Part shown: positions 14,493-24,056 of the stretch, one piece after another
Numbering within the stretch: position 1 is the first letter of the stretch
Layout: the number at the start of each line of letters is the position of its first letter
Notes under the pieces: model-generated
Databases searched by the model: none
What the model saw: only the letters and a program-made list of their open reading frames with translations
What the model was told of the DNA's origin: nothing
Origin: a virus
Direction: 5' to 3' (one strand)
Length of the DNA stretch: 44,321 nucleotides
IMG/VR virus record: IMGVR_UViG_3300045911_000122
Coordinates: 1 to 44,321 of that record
Program-made: the position numbers and the translations under genes

Positions 14493-15149
14493 ATGGAAAA
14501 AATATTAGATTTTTTAGCTACTTATGGGTGGGAAGGATTTCTTGTAATTTGCATTGTATTTTTTGCATATTTGTTAATAATAAAGGGCAAATCTTTTTCT
14601 TTCCTGATTTCAGACTTATCCGCAACTGACACTAGTGATTTAAAATATCACCCATTTTTCAGATATGCAAAATATAGAATGATGGTTGAACTACCTAATT
14701 TAAATATTTGTCCTGAAACACCGGTAAAACAACAAGTTTTTATCGATATGATGCAGTTATTAGTGAAAAGATTTTATGAATCTTGTATGGAAATCGCAAC
14801 AATTAACATGGATGAATGGGATTCTAACAAATGGGGTCTTGAGATTAGTAATATAATGATGAATTCTATTAACTCATGGTATGTCGATTGTATGGAAGAA
14901 GGTATACCCCAACCTGTGGTAAATAAATTTAAAAATTGGGCATCCCAAGATTTTAGTTTAATAAACGAGTATATAACTTCTTTAGCGGACGCTACCATCT
15001 ATAAAAATAATAAAACAAGAACAAACACTTTATTTTTAATAATGAATTTGCTGCTAATTGCACTCATAGCTGATGCTGAAAGATCATTACGCGATTTAAA
15101 TGGGGATATTGCTGGACAAATGTATAAAGGAAATACAATAGAACACTAA
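14493..15149 (+). CDS. Membrane-anchored hypothetical protein
   Basis: A 218-residue protein. One strong N-terminal transmembrane helix (FLVICIVFFAYLLIIKGKSF, about residues 16-35), a mostly helical 140-residue domain, and a second hydrophobic stretch near the end (TLFLIMNLLLIALIA). The layout of terminal membrane helices around a soluble domain would suit a holin or spanin partner, and a DUF5675 gene lies two genes upstream, but there is no sequence proof. Confidence 0.65.
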   Translation: MEKILDFLATYGWEGFLVICIVFFAYLLIIKGKSFSFLISDLSATDTSDLKYHPFFRYAKYRMMVELPNLNICPETPVKQQVFIDMMQLLVKRFYESCMEIATINMDEWDSNKWGLEISNIMMNSINSWYVDCMEEGIPQPVVNKFKNWASQDFSLINEYITSLADATIYKNNKTRTNTLFLIMNLLLIALIADAERSLRDLNGDIAGQMYKGNTIEH

Positions 15150-15253
15150 AAATAATTAAATTATTTTTGTTATTAACAAAAACTATAATAATTATAAAAA
15201 TGTTTCTAAAAATAAAATAATCCTATTATTATAAATGTTGAACTACAACATTC

Positions 15254-15261
15254 TATAAATA
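15254..15261 (+). promoter_or_regulatory. T4-type late promoter for the neck-protein operon
   Basis: An exact TATAAATA box 33 nt before the ATG at 15287, inside a 137-nt AT-rich gap; TATAAATG at about 15230 is a weaker neighbour. Confidence 0.7.
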
Positions 15262-15286
15262 ATTCTAATATGTTAGGATTTAATTA

Positions 15287-18211
15287 ATGGGTATATACGA
15301 TAATTTTGCCGATACGCCTAATGCTATAATTAAAGAAGGGCGTGAAATAACCTTGAAATATGAAAGAGGAGAAAATAATACTGCAATTATAACTTGGAAC
15401 ATACCAGCACCAGCAGCAGGCTGTGGAGCAGATGTTCCAGGAGCATATGATGGTATAGTAATAACTGTAAACACAAAACCGTCTAATTATTTGTCCACGT
15501 CTCCAGTAGATTCTACATATTATTCATATGATCCTACTGCCGATAAAGATTTACATGCAGGAGACAAGATTGACGGCGCACTAGTAGTTGGTGCTTTTTA
15601 TCATAACAAAACAACGAACAGATTAGTTGTTAATAATGTTTTAGAAAAGACGCCATATTATTTTTCCGCATATGCAGTGGATAAAGTCGGTAGATACCAT
15701 AGAGAAGGTGTACATGCATATTCTTTGCCAACAGGCGAACAAGAAGGTGGTACACCTGATATAGCAGCGTATCAAGACGTTGGTATAGATATTATAGGAG
15801 GAATAAAACCATCATTAAAAACAGGTTTATCACATACTGTTTACACACAAAAAATAAGTGTTAATGACGTTGAATATACAGTAAGTATAAACGGCGTAAA
15901 CGCTATAAACTATTCAGATTTAATTAAAGAGTTAAATAAACAATTTGCACTACTGGAAAATCCAATTTTAAATGAAACATATCCATTTAAGGATCATTTA
16001 TACTTAGATAAGTCTAACAAAAAATTATATAAATGGACTGGTCTAACTCACAATACAATTGAAATGATTGTTTCTAATAAAGATCCTTCTGTCCCACAAA
16101 TGGGAGAATATTGGTTATCTGGATCTAATCTGTATCGTTATGAAACTTCAGGATGGGTCTTAGTTAATGCAATAGTTTCATCTGCTTCACCAACTAATTT
16201 AAAGTGCGGGCAATTATGGTTCAATGGAACAGACGTATTTCAATGGGATGGAAACCATTGGTGTAAGTTATGTGTTTATATACAAACTAGGAATCCATTA
16301 TTACCACCTGTATTATCATGTAATACGTTTTGGTATGATGATACTAATGATTTATTTTTTAAATGGGATGAAAAAAAGAAGCGCTGGAGGGAAAAACTGG
16401 TGCTTGTTTCAAATAAAGATCCAAATGATTTAACCACTGGTGATTTCTGGTTTAACGAAACTGATAAATTTATTTATCAATATGTTGGAAATAAATGGGT
16501 TAAATCAAATTTAATTGTTTATGCGGAGAGAAACAATAATAATCAGCCAGCAAATGATTATCCATCGAATACAGTATTTTGGTATATTCCTTCTGAAAAA
16601 ATTCTATATCGAAGAGATAATGATGATTTATTATGGGTTGTACAAGAATTTACATCTTATCCTACAGATCCAATGGATAGAAAATCATGTGATCTATGGT
16701 GGAACACCGAAACAACTATTGATGATTTATATATTTGGGATGTTGTAAATTCTAGATGGATACTACCAGATACATTTTTTAGAACTAGTTCAGACCCATC
16801 GTTGGCACCATCTTTACCGGAATGTGCTGTATGGTTTAACCCAACTGATAAAACATTAAAAGTTATAAAAGATAGCTCTTGTGGTGTAGTGGATTATATT
16901 TATTCAACACAAGACCCAGATAATCTATCTCCAGACACAATATGGTTTGATGGAAAAAAATTTTATGTCTATGATGGTTCTCAATGGATTATTTTAACAC
17001 CAATAATCAGTTCACAAGATCCTTATGAAATAGATAGTGGCGAATATTGGTATAACCCAGATACAGGAATTTTATATGAGTGGGGCGGTTTATCATGGTT
17101 TATTGTTACACCATCTTATGTACCATTAACACCATCAATAGGTACTTTATGGTTTAATTTATTAAATGATAAATTGTATTCATGGAATGGATCTATATGG
17201 AGTGAAAAAATACCAATAGTAAACGTCGAATTGATACCACCATCCAAAAAAGACGGGAGAAGCATATTAAGATTTTACACTAGGGATTCTGGTTGTCAAT
17301 ATGGATTAGAAATAATACAAGAAGAAAATGATTTATTATCTAGTTTAGCTCAACGTGTTATTTATTTTGAGCCGGTTTCAGGTTCTTCTGGCTTGGTTGG
17401 CGGACCTTCTTATTTACAACTTGGCGTTGGTGATGATGGTTCTCCAGATGAAAGGAGAGAGTTACATTCTAAAATAAGAAGTATTCTAGGAGCAGGGTCA
17501 GTTAGAGTAGAATTGAAAAAAGAAGATATTGATGTTTGTATAAACAACGCTATAGCTGAATTAAGAAAATATTCTGGAGCTTCTGTAAGAAGGGGTTATT
17601 TCTTTTTAGATTTAAAAAAAAATCAACAAACATATATCATGACAAATAAATGTGTCGGTTTCAATAAAATAGTTGATATTTTAACAATTCATAGAATGAA
17701 GCCCGGATGGTTAAAGGTTGGGTCTAATGCAAACAATGATTTATTTGCTTATGCCGCTGTACAACAATTGTACACTATGGGAACATTTGACATATTAACA
17801 TATCATTTAGTATCATCATATATAGAAGAACTTGAAACGTTATTTGCTAATAAAATAACTTATAGCTGGTATGAATTTACTAGAGAATTAAAAATTCAGC
17901 AGATAATTCCGAGAAATGAGAGGGTGCTGGTCGATGCCACATTTGAGAAAACAGAACAAGACCTTATTTCTGACAGACAAACAGGATTATGGTTACAAAG
18001 ATGGGCTGTAGCGGAAGCCAAACAGATATTATCACAAATTAGAGGAAAATTCCAAACTTTGCCCGGACCAAGCGGAAGTACAACATTGAATTCACAAGAA
18101 TTGATTACACAAGCAGAAACGGAAAAACAAGAATTACGTTCAATGTTAACTGATTGGTCAATGCAAAACTTACATGAATATGGTGCCGCACCAATGTTAA
18201 TAATAGGATAA
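15287..18211 (+). CDS. Large structural protein: FN3-like head, Trp-rich module array, gp13-like neck domain
   Basis: A 974-residue protein. Residues about 20-150 look like an FN3-type beta domain (NTAIITWNIPAP, TPYYFSAYAVDKVGRYHREG). Residues about 225-650 contain roughly nine modules of about 50 residues built as DP..L..G.xWyn....ly.WdG..W (GQLWFNGTDVFQWDGNHW, GEYWYNPDTGILYEWGGLSW). Residues about 700-974 form the conserved connector-like domain: ILGAGSVRVELKKEDIDVCI, NNAIAELRKYSG, VGFNKIVDILTI, then a helical end. This domain, its late promoter and its place before a gp14-like gene suggest a neck/head-completion protein of the gp13 kind (inference). T4 gp13 is far shorter, so the module array is an added decoration, probably exposed at the neck. 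Confidence 0.75.
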   Translation: MGIYDNFADTPNAIIKEGREITLKYERGENNTAIITWNIPAPAAGCGADVPGAYDGIVITVNTKPSNYLSTSPVDSTYYSYDPTADKDLHAGDKIDGALVVGAFYHNKTTNRLVVNNVLEKTPYYFSAYAVDKVGRYHREGVHAYSLPTGEQEGGTPDIAAYQDVGIDIIGGIKPSLKTGLSHTVYTQKISVNDVEYTVSINGVNAINYSDLIKELNKQFALLENPILNETYPFKDHLYLDKSNKKLYKWTGLTHNTIEMIVSNKDPSVPQMGEYWLSGSNLYRYETSGWVLVNAIVSSASPTNLKCGQLWFNGTDVFQWDGNHWCKLCVYIQTRNPLLPPVLSCNTFWYDDTNDLFFKWDEKKKRWREKLVLVSNKDPNDLTTGDFWFNETDKFIYQYVGNKWVKSNLIVYAERNNNNQPANDYPSNTVFWYIPSEKILYRRDNDDLLWVVQEFTSYPTDPMDRKSCDLWWNTETTIDDLYIWDVVNSRWILPDTFFRTSSDPSLAPSLPECAVWFNPTDKTLKVIKDSSCGVVDYIYSTQDPDNLSPDTIWFDGKKFYVYDGSQWIILTPIISSQDPYEIDSGEYWYNPDTGILYEWGGLSWFIVTPSYVPLTPSIGTLWFNLLNDKLYSWNGSIWSEKIPIVNVELIPPSKKDGRSILRFYTRDSGCQYGLEIIQEENDLLSSLAQRVIYFEPVSGSSGLVGGPSYLQLGVGDDGSPDERRELHSKIRSILGAGSVRVELKKEDIDVCINNAIAELRKYSGASVRRGYFFLDLKKNQQTYIMTNKCVGFNKIVDILTIHRMKPGWLKVGSNANNDLFAYAAVQQLYTMGTFDILTYHLVSSYIEELETLFANKITYSWYEFTRELKIQQIIPRNERVLVDATFEKTEQDLISDRQTGLWLQRWAVAEAKQILSQIRGKFQTLPGPSGSTTLNSQELITQAETEKQELRSMLTDWSMQNLHEYGAAPMLIIG

Positions 18212-18214
18212 TTT

Positions 18215-19951
18215 ATGGCGGACTGTCAATCATGTAATTTGCCAGACAAACAAGAATTAAATTTATCTGGTCCTAAATGTGGAGTCACTAATGAAGATCC
18301 ATTAACTCAGGTTGGAAACTGCCAACTGGATGAACAAGGGCGGCCCATAGTTACTACTCCACCGTCAACTGGTGGCCCTCCTTCATGTATCACAACGCCA
18401 TCCGGCGTTGTATGCCCATCATCAAATCTATGTACCGGATTCGACCTGTCTACTGGACCAGAATCATGTTTAATTTCTTCCATAATCGAAGAAGGATTAA
18501 ATATTGGTGGTGCTGACATAAATGTGTATAAAATTTTAGGTGTTCACGAACAAGGAGCACTAACGGATTTAACTGGTACTGGTGCAGCAATAGCTTCAAG
18601 CTATTTACCAGGTTTTGAACCATTAAATGCATTCGATAAGTATATAACGGAATGGAGATCACAAGAGTTTGGTAGTGACGTAGTTCATAAATCATATATT
18701 GGTTATGATTTTGGACCTATTAGATTGGATAATGGACGCTTACGATATGGTATTGATACTTATGTAAAGAAGGATGTTACTAGAATACGAATAAAACAGA
18801 ATTGTTCGGCAAATAGAGTTACTACAGCGCGGCTTGAACGTTCCAATGATGGGCAAATATGGTATGGAGCAGCTATAGTACAAATACCAGACTGTGATGG
18901 TCTGGTCACAATATCTGTTAGGAAAAGCGTCCCTTCTAGATGGTGGAGATTGCGTCCATTATCTTTTAATGGTGGTGCTAATGATTATTGGAGTGTTCAA
19001 GCACTTCAGTTAATGGATTATGAAGATACTCACATCTATAACATTCAAGATAGAATATTTCTAGAAAATAGGGATATAGAATATGCACTTGTTCCAATTA
19101 AACTTAAAGCACAATATACTCCATTGGATGTTAGAAGTACCATGAGCAAATGGGGCCAGTTAATGGATGATAATGAGTATGCAATTGAAGTCTCATTTGA
19201 TCAAGCTGTTGCTAGACTCGGTAGACCATTTGTTATAGGTGATATCATAGAATTACCGAGTGAAACACAATACACATCAACATTGCGTCCAGTTAAAAAA
19301 TATGTTGAAGTTCAATCCGTTGGGTGGAGCGTTAATAGCTACACTCCAAATTGGAAACCTACTATGCAAACGTTAATATGTACTCCAGCATTGGCTTCTA
19401 CAGAAACAAGAGATGTTTTTGGTAAAAATACAGCTAAAATAAATACCATGGGTCTATCAGATATATTTGATGGAAATAATGAAAAATATCAAGACTTACA
19501 TAATATTTCACAAACCATAAAAGCAGATGCAAATACGATGGTTCCACAAGAGGGATCAGATTATGCTAATGTTCCTAAATTATCTGATGAATTGTTAGAA
19601 TTTAGTAGACAAAGACCTTTCATGAACTTAGAAAAATTAGATAGAAGAAGAGATGCTTTAGGTATTGACGCCTTACCACCGAATGGCTTACCATACACAG
19701 AAGGTGATGATTTTCCAGACAATCCACAAAATGGTGATTATCATAGATTAACTTATACTAAATTAGGCGCAAATATATCAGCAAGATTGTATAGATGGTC
19801 TAGTATAAAAAATCAATGGATTTTCTTGGAACGAGATCGACGAAAAGAATTGAAAAATGCTAAATCTGCTTTAGAAGAACTGAAATCACCAAAGGAAAAT
19901 TCTTCAATGTCAGTATCAATAAAAGATGTCGATAAAACCTTAAACTCATAA
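18215..19951 (+). CDS. 14: Neck protein, T4 gp14-like, with discoidin-like insertion
   Basis: A 578-residue protein. Residues 1-95 are Cys- and Pro-rich. About 100-275 resemble an F5/8 type C (discoidin) carbohydrate-binding fold: NAFDKYITEWRSQEF, SNDGQIWYGAAI, RWWRLRPLSFNGGANDYWSV. About 275-410 match the gp14 core: EYAIEVSFDQAVARLGRPFV, IGDIIELPSETQYTSTLRPV, VEVQSVGWSVNSYTPNWKP. The C-terminus has a Trp module (RLYRWSSIKNQWIFLERDRR) and a charged tail. gp14 with gp13 closes the head and joins it to the tail. The discoidin-like part suggests neck-mounted glycan binding. It lies 3 nt after the gp13-like gene, so is surely cotranscribed. Confidence 0.75.
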   Translation: MADCQSCNLPDKQELNLSGPKCGVTNEDPLTQVGNCQLDEQGRPIVTTPPSTGGPPSCITTPSGVVCPSSNLCTGFDLSTGPESCLISSIIEEGLNIGGADINVYKILGVHEQGALTDLTGTGAAIASSYLPGFEPLNAFDKYITEWRSQEFGSDVVHKSYIGYDFGPIRLDNGRLRYGIDTYVKKDVTRIRIKQNCSANRVTTARLERSNDGQIWYGAAIVQIPDCDGLVTISVRKSVPSRWWRLRPLSFNGGANDYWSVQALQLMDYEDTHIYNIQDRIFLENRDIEYALVPIKLKAQYTPLDVRSTMSKWGQLMDDNEYAIEVSFDQAVARLGRPFVIGDIIELPSETQYTSTLRPVKKYVEVQSVGWSVNSYTPNWKPTMQTLICTPALASTETRDVFGKNTAKINTMGLSDIFDGNNEKYQDLHNISQTIKADANTMVPQEGSDYANVPKLSDELLEFSRQRPFMNLEKLDRRRDALGIDALPPNGLPYTEGDDFPDNPQNGDYHRLTYTKLGANISARLYRWSSIKNQWIFLERDRRKELKNAKSALEELKSPKENSSMSVSIKDVDKTLNS

Positions 19952-19959
19952 GGAAAAAA

Positions 19960-21429
19960 ATGAATATAAAAGAAGAAAGGTTGATAGTAACATATTTACT
20001 ATCATCTCACGATGTTTTTTCTAGATGTAATTCTATAATAGACCCATCATTTTTTCATCCTAAATTGAAGGGCGTTATTTCTTTTATAAAAGAATATTAC
20101 AACAAATATAATGATGTTGTTGATCCATCAATATTGAATGCTAAATTTGATATAGATGGAGAACCTTTTACCACAAAACCCTTAACAAAAGGTGAATATA
20201 AGTTTGCATGTGATTCGATAGAGCTATTCTGTAAACAGAGAGCGGTAAGAAACGCTGTTACGGAAAGTATGCCGGAAGTTGATAAGGGTAACTTATCAGT
20301 TTTATACGAAGCCGTAATGAAAGCCACAACTGTATCTTTATCAGTTGATCTTGGATTAGATTTTTATGTAGACCCGGAATCTGTTTTTCAAAAATTAAAA
20401 GACCAAGCAGTAGCATATACTACTGGTATAAATGATCTAGATAAAAGATTGGGTGGTGGGCTTTTTAAAAAGCAATTAACATTATTTTCAGCAAATTCTG
20501 GTGGTGGTAAATCTGTAATGATGACTAATCTTGCTATTAATTATTCATTACAAGGGTTGGATGTACTATATATATCTTTGGAATTACCAGAAGATCAAGT
20601 ATTTTTAAGAGCAGCATCAATTCTAACACATTATCCCATAAAACAATGGAGAGATAACATACCAAAAATAATTTCTAGTATTATTCAGACTAGAAATAAC
20701 GGTGTTGGCTCTTTGATCATTAAAAGAATGTTAGGGAACCACACTACAAATGATATTCGTTCATATCTAAAACAATATGAATTAGAAAACGGAAAAGTTC
20801 CAGATGTACTCATAGTTGATTATTTAGATAAAATGACACCTAATGGTGGAAAAAAACAATTATCAGTGTCAGAACAAGACAAAGCAAAAACTGAAGAATT
20901 AGCTGAATTAATATTTGAATATGATATGATTGGAATTTCCGCATCTCAGCAAACAAGAGATGCTATAGGAGATGCAGCCCCAACACAAGCTGTAATTGCG
21001 GGCGGTATCACTAAAGTAAATACAGTAGATAATTATATTTCAATATATGCAAGTGATAGTATGAAGATCAAAGGTGAATTATTAATATTCTTCTTGAAGA
21101 CAAGATATTCTGATGGCGTTGGTGAACAAGCATTATTAAAATATTCAGCATCTACATTGAAAATAACTGATATTTCTGGATCAACATCATTAGCATCTTT
21201 ACTTTCTGAAAGAAAAAAACATATTAAACATTTAATTGATAATGGATTGGTATCAGAAGATGACGATGAAAGAATAACACATAATCCATTGGTTGCAGAA
21301 ATTTTAGAAATTGACACTGGAAAAAATTGTGATATACAATATGAACAGGTCAAACCACAAAGAACTAATTCTTTTGTTCAGAAATTGAATATTGATGATT
21401 TAGAACAATACGTGTCAATCGATAAGTAA
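19960..21429 (+). CDS. 41: Replicative DNA helicase (T4 gp41, DnaB family)
   Basis: A 489-residue protein. An N-terminal helical domain is followed by a RecA-type core: FSANSGGGKSVM (Walker A, about 177-188), LEL at the H1a-like motif, VLIVDYLDKM (Walker B), and GISASQQTRDA (motif H3/sensor). gp41 is the hexameric 5'-3' helicase of the T4 replisome. A good AAGGAAAAAA site lies 5 nt before the ATG. It follows the neck gene by only 8 nt, so a replication gene here is joined to a virion operon, unlike T4. Confidence 0.92.
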   Translation: MNIKEERLIVTYLLSSHDVFSRCNSIIDPSFFHPKLKGVISFIKEYYNKYNDVVDPSILNAKFDIDGEPFTTKPLTKGEYKFACDSIELFCKQRAVRNAVTESMPEVDKGNLSVLYEAVMKATTVSLSVDLGLDFYVDPESVFQKLKDQAVAYTTGINDLDKRLGGGLFKKQLTLFSANSGGGKSVMMTNLAINYSLQGLDVLYISLELPEDQVFLRAASILTHYPIKQWRDNIPKIISSIIQTRNNGVGSLIIKRMLGNHTTNDIRSYLKQYELENGKVPDVLIVDYLDKMTPNGGKKQLSVSEQDKAKTEELAELIFEYDMIGISASQQTRDAIGDAAPTQAVIAGGITKVNTVDNYISIYASDSMKIKGELLIFFLKTRYSDGVGEQALLKYSASTLKITDISGSTSLASLLSERKKHIKHLIDNGLVSEDDDERITHNPLVAEILEIDTGKNCDIQYEQVKPQRTNSFVQKLNIDDLEQYVSIDK

Positions 21430-21438
21430 GAGGAAAAA

Positions 21439-21690
21439 ATGGAAATAGAGAAAACAAAACACTTTACGTACAAAGATAAAATGATACCAGTAGATGATTT
21501 TTCTAAAGATGTTAGGAAAGAGATAGAATTTTATGATTACCTTAGAGAAAAACTTTCATTCCTTGAAAGAGAAATGAAAGTGTATGTGACAGCTTTTGCA
21601 ACACAACAAGCAAAGATACAAAAACTTATTAAAGATGAACTAAATATATCAGATTCAACAAATGACACATCATCTAATAATGAAAAGTGA
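21439..21690 (+). CDS. Hypothetical protein
   Basis: An 83-residue protein, charged and helical, with a coiled-coil centre (EFYDYLREKLSFLEREMKVY) and a Ser/Asn-rich end. No family recognised. AGAGGAAAA precedes the ATG. It lies between the helicase gene and the small terminase. Confidence 0.6.
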   Translation: MEIEKTKHFTYKDKMIPVDDFSKDVRKEIEFYDYLREKLSFLEREMKVYVTAFATQQAKIQKLIKDELNISDSTNDTSSNNEK

Positions 21691-21919
21691 TAGGGATAAT
21701 CTTCTTTTACAGTATCGAGAATACTGTTATTTTTATGGATTACAATTGTTATTAATAGGAGTAAATCTTGATAAGATAAAAACATTTCAAGATAAATTAT
21801 GGACTTTTGGCGAATGGTACAAAAAAATTACTGGAGATGATATAAAAGAGGAAGAACTTTTGCTGATAAAAGACTGCAAATTTATGATCATAAATACGCC
21901 TACACCTATAGTAGATTAA
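21680..21919 (+). CDS. Hypothetical protein
   Basis: A 79-residue protein from the ATG at 21680 (MKSDRDNLLLQYREYCYFY). An in-frame ATG at 21662 would add six residues and a longer overlap; neither has a strong ribosome-binding site, and the later one overlaps the previous gene by 11 nt. Helical, with no recognised family. It ends 4 nt before the small terminase gene. Confidence 0.55.
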   Translation: MKSDRDNLLLQYREYCYFYGLQLLLIGVNLDKIKTFQDKLWTFGEWYKKITGDDIKEEELLLIKDCKFMIINTPTPIVD

Positions 21920-21923
21920 TAAA

Positions 21924-22388
21924 ATGACTAAAAAAAATGTAACTATTGCCACCGATCATCCAATGGAAGACTTTTTAGGGATTCCGAAAAATTCTACTAT
22001 GATGACGCATACCGAAAGAGAAGAAGATCAAAGTATAGTTCCAATTGAATACGATGATAAAGATATTGAAATTGAAAGTGAACTTTCCGAAATAAAAAAA
22101 GAAGCGTTAAATGCTTTTGATTCTCTCAGGGACGAAATGGATAGAGTTTCAGATCCTAGACAAAAAGCTAGATTGGGCGAAGTTAGTAATCAAATTCTTA
22201 GTACAGCCTTAAACGCAATTCAACATAAAATTAAAATAAAGCAAGAAAAAGATAAATTGTCAAACAAACAATCTAAATCCGGTGGCGGTAATAAAATTAT
22301 CAACAATAATGTATTTATGGATAGAAATACTATGTTAGAAAGATTGAAAAATGGTGATATTATCATAGATGGAGATATAGAAGAATGA
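21924..22388 (+). CDS. 16: Terminase small subunit (T4 gp16 type)
   Basis: A 154-residue protein, near T4 gp16 in size and plan: an acidic N-terminal arm (PMEDFLGIPKNS), a central coiled-coil hairpin (EALNAFDSLRDEMDRVSD and QILSTALNAIQHKIKIKQEK) and a C-terminal strand block (NNNVFMDRNTMLERL) that parallels the NATVFMGSPTEL of gp16. The small subunit recognises DNA and stimulates the packaging motor. Its stop overlaps the next gene by 4 nt. Large subunit 17 is not adjacent but two genes downstream. Confidence 0.8.
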   Translation: MTKKNVTIATDHPMEDFLGIPKNSTMMTHTEREEDQSIVPIEYDDKDIEIESELSEIKKEALNAFDSLRDEMDRVSDPRQKARLGEVSNQILSTALNAIQHKIKIKQEKDKLSNKQSKSGGGNKIINNNVFMDRNTMLERLKNGDIIIDGDIEE

Positions 22389-24055
22389 ACTTAGATAATT
22401 CAAAAGAATCATTTATAGCAAAATATAAGGCGGCAGTTAAAGCTAAATTAACTAGGGAACAATTTTCGCAAGTTTTAAATATAAAACCAGATTCTTTAAT
22501 TCGTCGCCGCTTAGCAATTTTTAAAGAAACCGGATTAAACCTTCCAATGTTAATTTCAGATGAAGAATCTGAATTAACACAAGAAGCTATTAATAGATAT
22601 AATTCTTTTATTAATCCGAAATCTGATAATATACCATCAACTTTAAAGTTAAATAAAAATAAAAATATATTTGTAATCACTTCAGCACAAAACGCAACCC
22701 CGATACATGAAGATTTTTTTAGTACGCTTTTAAACTATTGCGAACATAGAAACGCGCAACTTATCATTATACCTAATAGATATAAAAATCCCACATCAAT
22801 ATGGACTTCTAACGATAAATGTGACGATTGGTGGCATTCTAAATTGGTTCCATATTTATGTTCAGAAGACTTAAGGCTTTGTAAATCATTGAGGGTTATG
22901 GGCCATATAAAAATACAACCAACGGCGGAAAAACCTTTGTCCGGATTTGATTCATACACAGGCGTTGATAGTGCAATTTTTGGACATGCAAAGGTACAAT
23001 TAAAAACCGTTGCAACTCCAAGTAAAATGCTACCAAAATTATTAACAACTACTGGAAGTGTAACTATATCGAATTATACTGATTCTAAAGCAGGTTGGAA
23101 ATCAGATTTTCACCATTCTATATCAGCGGTTGTTGTAGAAATAGATTCGGATGGAGATTTTCATTTGAGGCACATACATGCTGATGAAGTTACTGGTCAT
23201 TTTTATGACTTAGACAAATATTACACTAAAAATGAAGTATTACATTCACCAAGAGTAAGAGCACTCATAACTGGCGACACTCATGCTGAATTTATAGACC
23301 AAAATGTACTTAATGCAACGTATTTAAATCATGATTCAATAGCTGCTGTCCTTAACCCTGAAAATATGGTATTTCATGATATAACAGATTTCTTCGCAAG
23401 AAATCACCACGAAATGTTAAATGATATTGGTAACGTTGGTAAGCATCGTTATGGTAGAAATAATGTAGAAGAGGGCTTACAAAAAGCTGCTGATTTCATA
23501 GATCTCGTATCAAGAAAGAACACATTGAATGTTATAGTAAAATCAAATCACGATGAAGCCTTTGATCGTTGGCTAAGAACTGCTGAACCTAAAGATGATC
23601 CAGAAAACGCACAATTTTATCATTACATGAAGTGGAATCAGTACAAAAATGTAAAAATGAATGAAACTGGGTTTGAATCTATAGATCCGTTTGAATTTTG
23701 GTGCAAAAATCCAGAAAAACAAAGAGGTTTAAAAAATATAGAAAATACAAAATTTCTTTGTCGTGGAGAAAGCTTTGTTATTGATAATATAGAACTTGGA
23801 TTCCACGGTGATCTCGGTATTAATGGTGCAAATGGTTCAGCAGCATCATTTGCAAAAATATCACAAAAAAACATTATAGGCCATGGTCATTATCCAGAGA
23901 TATTCGAAGGCTGTTATAGAGTGGGAGTTAGTGCAAGATTAGACCTATCATACCAAAAAGGCCAATGCAGCAATTGGTTACATACACATGCCGTTATATA
24001 CCCTGACGGAAAGAGAACATTAATAAATGTAATTAATGGTAAATGGAGATTATAA
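22385..24055 (+). CDS. Metallophosphoesterase resembling phage T5 A1
   Basis: A 556-residue protein. The N-terminus (LTREQFSQVLNIKPDSLIRR) is HTH-like. The C-terminal half carries the calcineurin-like metallophosphoesterase motifs in order: ALITGDTHAEFID at about 293-305, VKSNHDEAFDRW (the GNHD/E equivalent) at about 384-395, LGFHGDLGINGANG at about 471-484, and IIGHGHYPEIFEG (GHxH) at about 498-510. Size and plan resemble the T5 A1 host-DNA-degradation protein. A nuclease on host or incoming DNA is the best guess. It lies between the two terminase subunits and overlaps gene 16 by 4 nt. Confidence 0.75.
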   Translation: MNLDNSKESFIAKYKAAVKAKLTREQFSQVLNIKPDSLIRRRLAIFKETGLNLPMLISDEESELTQEAINRYNSFINPKSDNIPSTLKLNKNKNIFVITSAQNATPIHEDFFSTLLNYCEHRNAQLIIIPNRYKNPTSIWTSNDKCDDWWHSKLVPYLCSEDLRLCKSLRVMGHIKIQPTAEKPLSGFDSYTGVDSAIFGHAKVQLKTVATPSKMLPKLLTTTGSVTISNYTDSKAGWKSDFHHSISAVVVEIDSDGDFHLRHIHADEVTGHFYDLDKYYTKNEVLHSPRVRALITGDTHAEFIDQNVLNATYLNHDSIAAVLNPENMVFHDITDFFARNHHEMLNDIGNVGKHRYGRNNVEEGLQKAADFIDLVSRKNTLNVIVKSNHDEAFDRWLRTAEPKDDPENAQFYHYMKWNQYKNVKMNETGFESIDPFEFWCKNPEKQRGLKNIENTKFLCRGESFVIDNIELGFHGDLGINGANGSAASFAKISQKNIIGHGHYPEIFEGCYRVGVSARLDLSYQKGQCSNWLHTHAVIYPDGKRTLINVINGKWRL

Positions 24056-24056
24056 A

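Noticed and set aside
24036-24056. Earlier in-frame start of the ATPase-like gene
   Set aside because: Inside the previous gene; the ATG at 24057 has GGAGA at a good distance.
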